Shown here piece after piece: positions 1 through 7,836 of a DNA stretch of 64,000 bases. Source of the DNA: Brumimicrobium oceani. GTDB taxonomy: Bacteria > Bacteroidota > Bacteroidia > Flavobacteriales_D > Crocinitomicaceae. The translations under genes and the position numbers were made by a program. The DNA is taken from contig NZ_QFRJ01000002.1 of assembly GCF_003143775.1 (NCBI RefSeq), positions 268,501 to 332,500 on the forward strand, written 5' to 3'. Numbering within the stretch: the stretch's first letter is position 1; each line of letters starts with the position of its first letter. The notes under the pieces are model-generated. The model was not told the DNA's origin, ran no database searches, and was given only the letters and a program-made list of their open reading frames with translations.

Positions 1-1
1 G

Positions 2-955
2 TTGGGTGTTACGGCTGCCGATCATGTGATTGCACCAAATATTACATTTATTGCAACATTGAATGCGATAAAATATACAGGAGCACAACCCATTTTGATT
101 GATGTCGATGCAGACAATTGGCAAATGGATTTGAATTTATTGGAGAAATATCTTCAAGAAAATACAGAATTAAAGACATCTAACAACGGAACTTTTTGTT
201 TTGATAAATCCACTGGGAAAAGAGTTCGTGCGATTATGCCAGTTCACGTACTAGGAAACTTTGGTGATATGAACCGCATGTTGGAAATAGCAGGGAAATA
301 TCATTTAGATATCATCGAAGACAGTACGGAAGCATTAGGAAGTACATTTGATGGAAAACACGCTGGAACATTCGGTAAAATTGGAGTTTTTAGCTTCAAT
401 GGAAATAAAATTATTTCTACTGGAGGTGGTGGAGTAATTGTTACCGACGATGAAGAAATCGCAAAAAAAGCGCGTCACTTAACAACTCAAGCGAAAGTCA
501 GTGCGATGGATTACATTCATGATGAAATTGGTTATAACTATCGATTAGTGAATGTACTTGCAGCAATTGGAGTTGCACAAATGGAAACTTTCCCAGAAAC
601 GTTAAAAGCGAAGAAAAAAATGGATGCTTTTTATCGTGAACACTTAGAAGGAGTTGGAGATATCAAGTTTCAATCAATTCCAGAAGGAACAGATCCAAAC
701 TGTTGGTTGTTTACGTTCAGCACATCTCGCATGCGTGAGTTATTGGATTATTTGAACAAGAATGGAGTTCAATCTCGTCCATTCTGGATGCCGATGAATC
801 AATTAGCCATGTTTAAAGACGATATTTATATTAATAAAAAAGATGTTTCTGCAAGCGTTTATGAGAATAGCATTAGTATTCCTAGTTCGGCTGGGATAAC
901 GGGAGAACAGTTGGAGGAGGTTGTGGAGACGATAAAGGGGTTTTACGAGAAATAG
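2..955 (+). CDS. DegT/DnrJ/EryC1/StrS-type sugar aminotransferase (LegC-like), 5' end missing
   Basis: A PLP-dependent aminotransferase that adds an amino group to a nucleotide-linked keto-sugar for surface glycans. The frame is open to the window edge, so the true start lies upstream and the first codon shown is not a start. Seen: IIEDSTEALGS near residues 104-113, where the Asp contacts the PLP ring nitrogen, and the Schiff-base lysine in SFNGNKIISTGGGG (Lys136 of the visible part). The Asn-Gly-Asn-Lys followed by a glycine run resembles the LegC/legionaminic-acid branch more than generic StrS enzymes; this is inference. It is followed by a nucleotide-sugar dehydratase and a sugar transferase on the same strand, so it belongs to a polysaccharide cluster that begins before the window. 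Confidence 0.9.
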   Translation: MGVTAADHVIAPNITFIATLNAIKYTGAQPILIDVDADNWQMDLNLLEKYLQENTELKTSNNGTFCFDKSTGKRVRAIMPVHVLGNFGDMNRMLEIAGKYHLDIIEDSTEALGSTFDGKHAGTFGKIGVFSFNGNKIISTGGGGVIVTDDEEIAKKARHLTTQAKVSAMDYIHDEIGYNYRLVNVLAAIGVAQMETFPETLKAKKKMDAFYREHLEGVGDIKFQSIPEGTDPNCWLFTFSTSRMRELLDYLNKNGVQSRPFWMPMNQLAMFKDDIYINKKDVSASVYENSISIPSSAGITGEQLEEVVETIKGFYEK

Positions 956-1450
956 GTGATTAAAGGATTCATCTTAATTAAGAAAATTCCATCGTGATAT
1001 CAATTGAATATATCTTGTTAATTAAACATAAAAGCTGATTTGAAACACCTCTCCCTTTGGAGGGAGATACAGAGGGAGGATAATATAGGTGATCAAAGGT
1101 TTTTACGAGAAATAGGGTTTATCCTATAGATTATGAGTTCTTACTTTATCTAATAGCAATGTTTATTTTAAATGTTAAAACGGAACTTAAAGTACATGAA
1201 TTTAAATAATTTTAAACTAAATCTATTCATTTATGTATTGTTTGCTTACAAAAGCATATAGAGCTTTGAGTATTATGCTTTAGATAGGCCAATTAATTTA
1301 GACAAGTAGTTAAATCCTCCCCCCGCCCCCTCCAAAGGGGGAGACACTAAGAATCCTTGAATGCTAAATAACAAATAAACGACTTCACTAATTCACAAAA
1401 AATCGAATCAACAAATCAACTAAAAAACAAATTAACGAAAAAACTAAAAA
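956..1450. repeat. AT-rich intergenic region with a partial gene-end copy and CTCC/GGAG hairpin repeats
   Basis: No gene was seen in this 495-bp gap. About 1087-1114 nearly repeats the last codons of the upstream aminotransferase (931-957, sharing TTTTACGAGAAATAGG). Short pyrimidine/purine palindromes built from CTCCCTTTGGAGGGAG-like sequence lie near 1052-1078 and 1316-1346. A related copy occurs near 7733-7765, so these are small dispersed repeats. The last 100 bp before the next gene is very A-rich. Confidence 0.6.
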
Positions 1451-2662
1451 ATGAACATAATAGACATCCCTAATTTCATAAACACCCACATAACAAAAAG
1501 AGCAACAAGTCTTTTTGAGAAGGATATTGAAGCGAACGCAGCACTTTTAACTAAAAAAATTGAAGGTAAATCAGTACTTGTTATTGGAGGAGCTGGAACA
1601 ATTGGTTCTTCTTATATCAAAGCAGTCCTGAAGTTTAAGCCAGGTAAATTATATGTGGTTGATACGAATGAGAACGGTTTAACTGAATTAACAAGAACTT
1701 TGCGTTCAGATGCAAATATGTTTGTTCCTGAGGAATACAAAACTTATCCAATGAGTTTTGGAGATTCTGTATTTAGAAAAATGTTCTTGGCTGAAGGTCC
1801 ATTTGATATTGTAGCGAATTTTGCAGCACACAAGCACGTTAGAAGCGAGAAAGATAAATACTCTATTGAGGCGATGATTGTAAATAATGTTTTCAAAGCG
1901 AAAGAGTTTTTAGATTTACTGGTTGATAACAAACCAGAGCATTTCTTTTGTGTTTCCACAGATAAAGCAGCGAATCCGGTTAACGTAATGGGTGCTAGTA
2001 AGAAATTGATGGAAGAAACCATTATGGCTTACAGTAATGAATTACAAATTACAACAGCCCGATTTGCAAATGTTGCCTTTTCAAACGGTTCCCTTTTAGC
2101 AGGATATATTGAAAGATTATTTCAAAATCAGCCTATCTCTTGTCCTGCGGATGTGAAAAGATTCTTTGTTTCGCCAGAAGAAAGTGGTCAGATTTGTATG
2201 TTAGCGTGTATGCTAGGAAATTCAGGAGAAATCTTTTTCCCCAAATTAGCAGAAGAAGAAATGGCCTTTTTTAAGGATATCACTATTGATTTCTTCAAAG
2301 CATCAAACCGTCCAATTGTAGAATGTAAATCTGATGTTGAAGCCAAAGAATTAGCATTAACAACGACAGACAAAGATCCATATCCTGTTTATTTCTTTGA
2401 TACAGATACTTCTGGAGAAAAACTTTACGAAGAATTTTATACGGATACAGATGTAGTTGATCAGGAAACTTTTGACAGTTTAGGCGTAATTAAAAATGCA
2501 AGAAAACTGCCTAAAGAAGACATCGTTCAAACCATTAAGGAATTACAAGAATTAATGGATTCAGGAAATCACGACAAATCATCAATTGTAGATTTATTGA
2601 AGAAACATTTACCCGATTTTGAACATATCGAGACAGGGAAATCATTGGATCAGAAAATGTAA
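1451..2662 (+). CDS. Nucleotide-sugar 4,6-dehydratase/epimerase of the CapD/FlaA1 (LegB-like) type
   Basis: An extended short-chain dehydrogenase that probably makes a 4-keto-6-deoxy nucleotide sugar, the substrate class used by the upstream aminotransferase. The Rossmann dinucleotide motif GGAGTIG is at residues 46-52. The catalytic region FFCVSTDKAANPVNVMGASKK gives Ser169, Met180 and Lys184: Met stands where most SDRs have Tyr. That SMK triad is known for the PglF/WbpM/FlaA1 dehydratase group, so the Met is a family trait and not damage. 403 residues fits the soluble form without N-terminal membrane helices. It lies between an aminotransferase and a phosphoglycosyltransferase. Exact substrate is not determinable; LegB-like activity is inferred from the neighbour. 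Confidence 0.85.
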   Translation: MNIIDIPNFINTHITKRATSLFEKDIEANAALLTKKIEGKSVLVIGGAGTIGSSYIKAVLKFKPGKLYVVDTNENGLTELTRTLRSDANMFVPEEYKTYPMSFGDSVFRKMFLAEGPFDIVANFAAHKHVRSEKDKYSIEAMIVNNVFKAKEFLDLLVDNKPEHFFCVSTDKAANPVNVMGASKKLMEETIMAYSNELQITTARFANVAFSNGSLLAGYIERLFQNQPISCPADVKRFFVSPEESGQICMLACMLGNSGEIFFPKLAEEEMAFFKDITIDFFKASNRPIVECKSDVEAKELALTTTDKDPYPVYFFDTDTSGEKLYEEFYTDTDVVDQETFDSLGVIKNARKLPKEDIVQTIKELQELMDSGNHDKSSIVDLLKKHLPDFEHIETGKSLDQKM

Positions 2663-2671
2663 ATAATTAGT

Positions 2672-2723
2672 TTTTTAAAACAGGTAGAGCCACACGGCCG
2701 TGTGGCTCTACCTGTTTTAAAAA
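2672..2723. repeat. Perfect 52-bp palindrome, possible bidirectional terminator
   Basis: Two 26-base arms meet at 2697/2698 with no spacer; every base pairs, from the outer TTTTT/AAAAA through CAGGTAGAGCCACACGG to its complement. It starts 9 bp after the dehydratase stop codon. The T-tracts at both edges would allow it to act as an intrinsic terminator on either strand. It may instead be a small dispersed repeat, or both. Confidence 0.85.
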
Positions 2724-2798
2724 CCAACGCATCCACGTGTTTTGAAACCAACAAATTCACAATTTCACGAATACACGAATAAACAACAAACAAAAAAA

Positions 2799-3470
2799 AT
2801 GTACAAATTAATAAAACGCTTTTTTGACATCCTCTCCTCAGGGATTGCATTAATCATTCTTTCCCCATTGCTAATTCCAATTATGATTGGGCTAAAATTG
2901 ACAGGAGAAGGATATATTTGGTACAAGCAAGAGCGTGTTGGATATAAAAACAAGCCTTTTTTGATCTGGAAGTTCGCAACGATGTTGTTGAATAGTCCGA
3001 ATATGAAAGGTGGTGTGATTACTACAAAACGAGATCCACGCATTACCCCAATGGGCGGATTTTTGAGAAAAAGTAAAATCAATGAATTACCTCAGCTGAT
3101 TAACATTTTTAAAGGCGACATGAGCGTTGTAGGTCCTAGACCAGTTATGAAAGTAAGTTTTGACGCTTATCCCGAGCATGTACAAAAGGTAATATATAAC
3201 GTTAAACCTGGATTGACTGGTATTGGTTCTATCATCTTTAGAGACGAAGAGGAACTCATCACCGAAGTAAGAAACAGAGGTGAAGATACTTGGGAGTTCT
3301 ATTCTCAAAAGATCTACCCATTCAAAGGAGAAGTGGAAAAATGGTACCAAGAAAATCAAGGTTTTATTACCGATGTTAAGATTATCATTGTAACCGCTTG
3401 GGTAATTTTAAAACCAGAAAGCGAGATTGTCTATAAATGGTTTAAAGGACTACCAAAACGTCCTTTTTAG
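2799..3470 (+). CDS. Undecaprenyl-phosphate sugar phosphotransferase (monotopic PGT, PglC/WcaJ-type core)
   Basis: Predicted to start glycan assembly by moving a sugar-1-phosphate from a nucleotide sugar to undecaprenyl phosphate at the inner membrane. The start at 2799 is preferred over 2742 because MYKLIKRFFDILSSG is the normal beginning; the upstream 19 codons are low complexity. A hydrophobic re-entrant helix spans about residues 12-33, followed by KFATM (58-62) and the C-terminal block KINELPQL...GDMSVVGPRPV (93-116). Short (223 residues), lacking the extra membrane domain of WcaJ. Odd: where PglC has the catalytic Asp-Glu pair, this protein has Asn95-Glu96 (codon AAT at 3081). Last gene of the polysaccharide run; a terminator follows at 3551. 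Confidence 0.88.
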   Translation: MYKLIKRFFDILSSGIALIILSPLLIPIMIGLKLTGEGYIWYKQERVGYKNKPFLIWKFATMLLNSPNMKGGVITTKRDPRITPMGGFLRKSKINELPQLINIFKGDMSVVGPRPVMKVSFDAYPEHVQKVIYNVKPGLTGIGSIIFRDEEELITEVRNRGEDTWEFYSQKIYPFKGEVEKWYQENQGFITDVKIIIVTAWVILKPESEIVYKWFKGLPKRPF

Positions 3471-3550
3471 AGATTTATAGGGAGAGGTTTGAGGGTCTTG
3501 GGAGAGGTTTGAAAACTTGGCAGGCTTTTCATTCAAAAATATAGTAATTT

Positions 3551-3578
3551 AAAAAGAACGCAGATTGCGTTCTTTTTT
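3551..3578 (+). terminator. Intrinsic terminator after the sugar transferase
   Basis: A 12-bp stem, AAAAAGAACGCA (3551-3562) with TGCGTTCTTTTT (3566-3577), around a 3-base GAT loop and ending in a T run. It lies 80 bp after the sugar transferase stop codon. Confidence 0.8.
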
Positions 3579-3594
3579 GGTTTATAATACATAA

Positions 3595-3645
3595 TAAACC
3601 CCAGTGGGGTGGTGTATATCACCATAGTATGCAATGCTATATTTT
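3595..3645. repeat. Three consecutive short hairpins
   Basis: CCCCAGTGGGG, then GGTGTATATCACC, then ATAG...CTAT follow each other within 45 bp. They have no coding context and look like a compact hairpin repeat of the kind scattered in Bacteroidota intergenic DNA. Confidence 0.5.
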
Positions 3646-3939
3646 CACAAAAACTAAAATAAAATTTTCGAATAATCAATTCTTAATTATGGAACCATTA
3701 ACGCCCGGCTTAGGGATAGAAACGGCATCCTTTTTTTCTTTCAAAAAAAAGATACAGTGGATAGCCCGACCTGATTTTCTTGGAGTTTACGGAGAGAAAA
3801 TTAGGGAAGCCCCAAATCAGTAGTCAGTATTCAATAAGGAGTATTGGGGAATTCATGTAAATCTCTTCTTTTTCTCTGTGAAACCTAAAAAAACTCCACG
3901 AAACTTATCTTTGCAAAGCTCCCCGAAAAAACAGCCCTA

Positions 3940-4220
3940 CTCCCTCGTCACCTCTAAAAACTTTGCGAATCTCTGCCCCTCCGCGCAGCTTTGCGTCACC
4001 TTCAAGAACTCTCCGTCACCTCTAAAAAACTTTGCGAATCTCTGCCCCTCCACACAACACATTCGGCAAGCTCAGTGCAGCGCTCTCCGTCACCTTCAAG
4101 AACTTTGCGAATCTCTGCCCCTCCGCGCAGCTTTGCGTCACCTTCAAGAACTCTCCGTCACCTTCAAGAACTTTGCGAATCTCTGCCCCTCCGCGCAGCT
4201 TTGCGTCACCTCCACGAAAC
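3940..4220. repeat. GC-rich degenerate tandem repeat array (about 70-80 bp units)
   Basis: Blocks containing AACTTTGCGAATCTCTGCCC, CTCCGCGCAGCTTTGCGTCACC and TTCAAGAACTCTCCGTCACC recur four times with rearranged order and a few substitutions, interrupted near 4058-4080 by ACATTCGGCAAGCTCAGTG, a fragment of a second repeat family also found at 7489-7633. Composition is far richer in C than the surroundings. All three plus frames and one minus frame are open through it only because the unit avoids stops; no protein is called here. The rest of 3579-4332 shows no gene. Confidence 0.75.
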
Positions 4221-4332
4221 CAGTTCTCCAACCCAAATAAATCAGAGTGAGAATGAAGAAAAAGCAAAATCGAAGCTACAATTGCATAAAGCCTATCGCA
4301 TACAGCCTATTGCCTAAAGCCTACAGCCATAA

Positions 4333-5601
4333 TCAATAAATCAAATACCCCCTTCTCTTCTCCTTAAACCCCTCCAAACCAGCTCTCCAACTCGCTCGAA
4401 TCTCCTCCTCACTTTTCCCTGCAACAATATCCTTCCTCAACTCATCCGTTCCCGCTAGGATATCAAACCATCTGTTCTTCGTGATAAAAAAGTCATCCGA
4501 ACCCATCGCTTTATAGGCTTGAATTAACCATTGAATTTCTAACTGATGTATTCTTTTCGTTTCTGAATTATTTGGATCACCGTAATTGTGTAAATTCATT
4601 CCATAACACAACTCATTCTTAAGTTTAGGATCTTTCGCGCCATAACTAGGCACAGGCGTAAAACTATAATCGAAAGCTTCTTTTCCTTTTAAGTCAGGAT
4701 GACCAAAAACTTCGAAAGGCGTTTCAGTTCCTCTGCCCACACTTAAAATCGTACCTTCGAAAAGGCATAAACCAGGATAAAGTTGAATGGCCGCATCGCT
4801 TCTCAAATTTGGCGAAGGTGAAACGGGCAGCGAATAAGGCATATTTCTATCGTAATTCAAACAAGAAACCACAGTTAAATCGGCTTGAACTCCGTTTTTT
4901 AGCCATTTTTCCCCGTTAATCATTTTTGCAATTTCTCCGACTGTCATTCCGTGAACGATTGGAATTGGGTGCATTCCGACAAAAGATTCATATCCTTTCT
5001 TACGAATCGGTCCATCCACATAATGTCCATTGGGATTGGGTCTATCGAGCACCACCACTTCGATGTTATTTTCTGCGGCGGCCTCCATGATATAATGTAA
5101 CGTTGAAATATAAGTATAGAATCGCGCGCCAACATCTTGCAAGTCGAAAAGCAGTACTTCCACTCCATTTAGCTGGGCGGCACTTGGTTTTTTATTACTT
5201 CCATAAATAGAAACGATAGACAAACCTGTTTTAGGATCTTGATCTGAAGAAACATGTTCTCCGGCATCTGCATCTCCACGAAATCCGTGTTCTGGAGAAT
5301 ACACTTTTACGACATTCATTCCGCGAGAAAGCAAGGTATCCACCAAATGCGTTTCTCCTACTCTACTGGTTTGATTGCCGACAATTCCCACTTTTTTGTT
5401 TCCTAAAAGTGTTTGAATAAGTTCTATTTGTTCTGCTCCTACTACTAATTTCTCAGCGACTTCTGGCAGCGAATTTTGTATTGAATCTTGTGAATTCTCT
5501 AGCGTCTGGTTCAGTTCGTTTTCTTGTGCGGGCAAATTGCTTTGACAAGAAATGACGAAAAACATTAAAAAACTTTTTAGGAAGAGACGCAATGAGTACA
5601 T
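4333..5601 (-). CDS. NamZ-like exo-beta-N-acetylmuramidase (DUF1343 family) lipoprotein
   Basis: DUF1343 proteins include NamZ, which removes terminal N-acetylmuramic acid from peptidoglycan fragments, so a role in cell-wall recycling is inferred. Seen: NQTSRVG and the SPEHGFRG...DAGEHV block, LLFDLQDVGARFYTYISTL, VVLDRPNPNGHYVDGP and a late SPSPNLRS segment, all typical of the family. The start at 5601 gives MYSLRLFLKSFLMFFVISC, a lipoprotein signal ending in a lipobox Cys; the open frame extends to 5691, but those codons would add an unlikely extra hydrophobic stretch. About 422 residues, normal for the family. Its start codon is only 21 bp from the start of the divergent LolE-like gene. 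Confidence 0.88.
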   Translation of the reverse strand: MYSLRLFLKSFLMFFVISCQSNLPAQENELNQTLENSQDSIQNSLPEVAEKLVVGAEQIELIQTLLGNKKVGIVGNQTSRVGETHLVDTLLSRGMNVVKVYSPEHGFRGDADAGEHVSSDQDPKTGLSIVSIYGSNKKPSAAQLNGVEVLLFDLQDVGARFYTYISTLHYIMEAAAENNIEVVVLDRPNPNGHYVDGPIRKKGYESFVGMHPIPIVHGMTVGEIAKMINGEKWLKNGVQADLTVVSCLNYDRNMPYSLPVSPSPNLRSDAAIQLYPGLCLFEGTILSVGRGTETPFEVFGHPDLKGKEAFDYSFTPVPSYGAKDPKLKNELCYGMNLHNYGDPNNSETKRIHQLEIQWLIQAYKAMGSDDFFITKNRWFDILAGTDELRKDIVAGKSEEEIRASWRAGLEGFKEKRRGYLIY

Positions 5602-5622
5602 TAGCAAGCATTTTAAGATATT

Positions 5623-7323
5623 GTGAATAAAATCTATTACATAGCAAAGAAAATCCATAAAGGGAAGGGCGAAGATAAAAAAGTTTCGCAACCCATCACG
5701 CGAATTGCTCGCCTGAGTATAATTTTGGCTATGGTCATAAATATCATCACCTTAGCCGTCGTTACAGGATTTCAGAACAAGGTCAAAGATAAAGTAATTG
5801 GCTTTGGTTCGCACGCTACAATTGTTAAAGCTGGTGAAAATTCTACTTTCGAATCTGCCCCAATTATCTACAATGATTCTTTAGAATTGGCTGTGAAAAA
5901 TATACAGGGCGTTAAAAACATTCAGCCTTTCGCCTACAAACCTGCGCTTTTACAGTCGGATCCTGACACCAATCGCTATACCGTAAATGGCGTGGACACT
6001 TTTCAAGTGCAACAAGAAATTCACGGAATTGTCATGAAAGGCGTGGGTTCGAGCTACAATTGGGACTTTTTTGAAAAGCATTTGGTTGAGGGAATTGTTC
6101 CCAACGTAAAAGACAGTATTCCCCATGATGAAATTATTGTTTCTTCGCAAGTGGCTAAAAATTTAAGCATAGCTGTGGGCGATGATGTGAGTGTATTTTT
6201 CGTGAAGGCAACCCCCGTTAAGTTAAAATACAAAGTGTCGGGAATTTTTAAAACCGGACTTCAGGAGTTTGATGAACAAGTGGTAATTGGCGATATGCGA
6301 AATGTGCAGCGCCTCAACGATTGGGGGATTCAAACCGCGATTCGTGTGGCAGACACTGTTACCAGCGATGGTCAATTTGTAATTTATGCCGATGCCCGAG
6401 GGGGAAATGGAAACTACCGCCACGATTGGGGAAAAGGCTTCGAAAATGCTTATGGTTTCACCTATTGCGACATCAAAGACACTGTAATTCGCCTGATAAG
6501 TTCCGATTATTATTCCTTTATAGACGGTTTTGGAGAATTAAACTCTATTCCAGACACTGCTTACCTTCATGTGAAAGTAGAAGGAAATAAGTACTTGCCA
6601 TGCTTTCCAAAAGACTTAGAAATGGATCAAATTCAAAAAGAGTTTTTAAATGAATCGGGAACAAAATTCGCTGTAAACATTAAAGGAGGAAAACGCGTTA
6701 TTTTCGAATATTTCGACGGAAAAGGGAGTTACGAAAACTACATTGGCGGTTACGAAGTGGAAGTCAATGACTTTGCCCAACTAGATGAAATTGCGGCGAA
6801 TATAAAACGTGCAATTTACTTTCAAGACACCGAGGAACAAATCGAATACCGTGTAAGAACCATTTCAGAAGATCAGCAAGAAATTTTTTTATGGCTCGAT
6901 TTCCTCAACCTCAACGTCATCATTATTTTGGTGTTAATGCTCTTGATTGGAACCATCAACATGGGTTCGGGATTATTGGTTTTAATCATCACAAAAACGC
7001 AATTAATTGGTCTTTTAAAAGCCATTGGAACCACCAATTGGGACATCAGAAAACTATTTCTCTACCAAGCCGTTTTCATCATCCTCCGCGCCGTAATCAT
7101 CGGAAACGTCGTAGGAATTGGCCTTTGTTTATTGCAACAACATTTCACCATCATCCCATTAAACCCAGAGGTCTATTACCTCGATGCCGTTCCCGTCGAA
7201 CTAAATTTCATTCACATTTTACTCCTGAACATAGGAACCATAATCCTGTGTACCGCCGCCTTGATTATTCCATCGTATGTGGTGACCAAGATTTCACCGA
7301 TTAAGGCTTTGAAGTTCGATTAG
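5623..7323 (+). CDS. FtsX/LolE-type ABC transporter permease with an enlarged periplasmic domain
   Basis: A membrane subunit of the lipoprotein-release / MacB-like permease class. One N-terminal membrane helix (about residues 29-49) begins after YYIAKKIHKGKG; a large periplasmic region follows; three C-terminal helices (about 430-455, 485-505, 529-553) form the FtsX domain with LLIGTINMGSGLLVLI, LLKAIGTTNWDIRKLF and a final SPIKALKFD, close to classical LolC/LolE. The first codon is GTG at 5623 and no in-frame ATG precedes the conserved N-terminus. At 566 residues it is about 150 longer than usual LolE; the excess lies around residues 230-400. No ATPase subunit is adjacent, so it would pair with one encoded elsewhere. 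Confidence 0.85.
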   Translation: MNKIYYIAKKIHKGKGEDKKVSQPITRIARLSIILAMVINIITLAVVTGFQNKVKDKVIGFGSHATIVKAGENSTFESAPIIYNDSLELAVKNIQGVKNIQPFAYKPALLQSDPDTNRYTVNGVDTFQVQQEIHGIVMKGVGSSYNWDFFEKHLVEGIVPNVKDSIPHDEIIVSSQVAKNLSIAVGDDVSVFFVKATPVKLKYKVSGIFKTGLQEFDEQVVIGDMRNVQRLNDWGIQTAIRVADTVTSDGQFVIYADARGGNGNYRHDWGKGFENAYGFTYCDIKDTVIRLISSDYYSFIDGFGELNSIPDTAYLHVKVEGNKYLPCFPKDLEMDQIQKEFLNESGTKFAVNIKGGKRVIFEYFDGKGSYENYIGGYEVEVNDFAQLDEIAANIKRAIYFQDTEEQIEYRVRTISEDQQEIFLWLDFLNLNVIIILVLMLLIGTINMGSGLLVLIITKTQLIGLLKAIGTTNWDIRKLFLYQAVFIILRAVIIGNVVGIGLCLLQQHFTIIPLNPEVYYLDAVPVELNFIHILLLNIGTIILCTAALIIPSYVVTKISPIKALKFD

Positions 7324-7836
7324 ATAATGATTTGTCAATGATTAATGTTTAAGGTTTAATGATTAACGGGGGTTGCGATGTATTGGAAGGCTTTTTAATT
7401 TTTAATGTTTAATGGCTGATGATTAACGTGATGCAATGAATAGCGGGAGATAAACAATCATGTGATTAAATGGTGAACTATCAAGATTCTCAGTCAACGG
7501 ATTACCCTTCGGTGACTGAGCTTGCCGAAGGTACCGAATTCCAAACAGAGATTACATTCATGACAGTTGCCTTCGACGGGCTCAGTCAACGGATTACCCT
7601 TCGGTGACTGAGCCTGCCGAAGCTACCGAATTTCCAAAAAAGATCACCCTAAAAATAATTGCCTTCAATTAAAATTAATCGAGGAGAAAACTAAGTGTAT
7701 AAATGAGAAATAAATCGAAGGTATTATCAATCTCCCCCTTTGGAGGCGAATAAAGGGAGAGGACAACCCTAATTCAGAAAATAATACCCAACTCAAATAA
7801 AGATTAATTTAGTTTATTCCTTAAATTGCACCCACT
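7324..7836. repeat. Intergenic region with two copies of a TTCGG/CCGAA hairpin repeat
   Basis: No gene seen in 513 bp. At 7489-7542 and 7571-7633 two near-identical units contain CTCAGTCAACGGATTACCC, CTTCGGTGACTGAGC and GCCGAAG, each able to fold into a hairpin with CTTCGG/CCGAAG arms; a fragment of the same family is at 4063. A CTCCCCCTTTGGAGG palindrome lies near 7733-7765. The stretch 7324-7440 is AT-rich with repeated TTAATGTTTAA-type words. Confidence 0.65.

Noticed and set aside
1451-2662. Met at the catalytic Tyr position of the dehydratase as a sign of inactivation
   Set aside because: The Ser-Met-Lys form is a known normal state in the FlaA1/PglF/WbpM group.
3878-4317. Overlapping open frames of 72-120 codons on both strands
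   Set aside because: They are translations of the C-rich tandem repeat; several frames are equally open and none has a protein-like, non-repetitive sequence.
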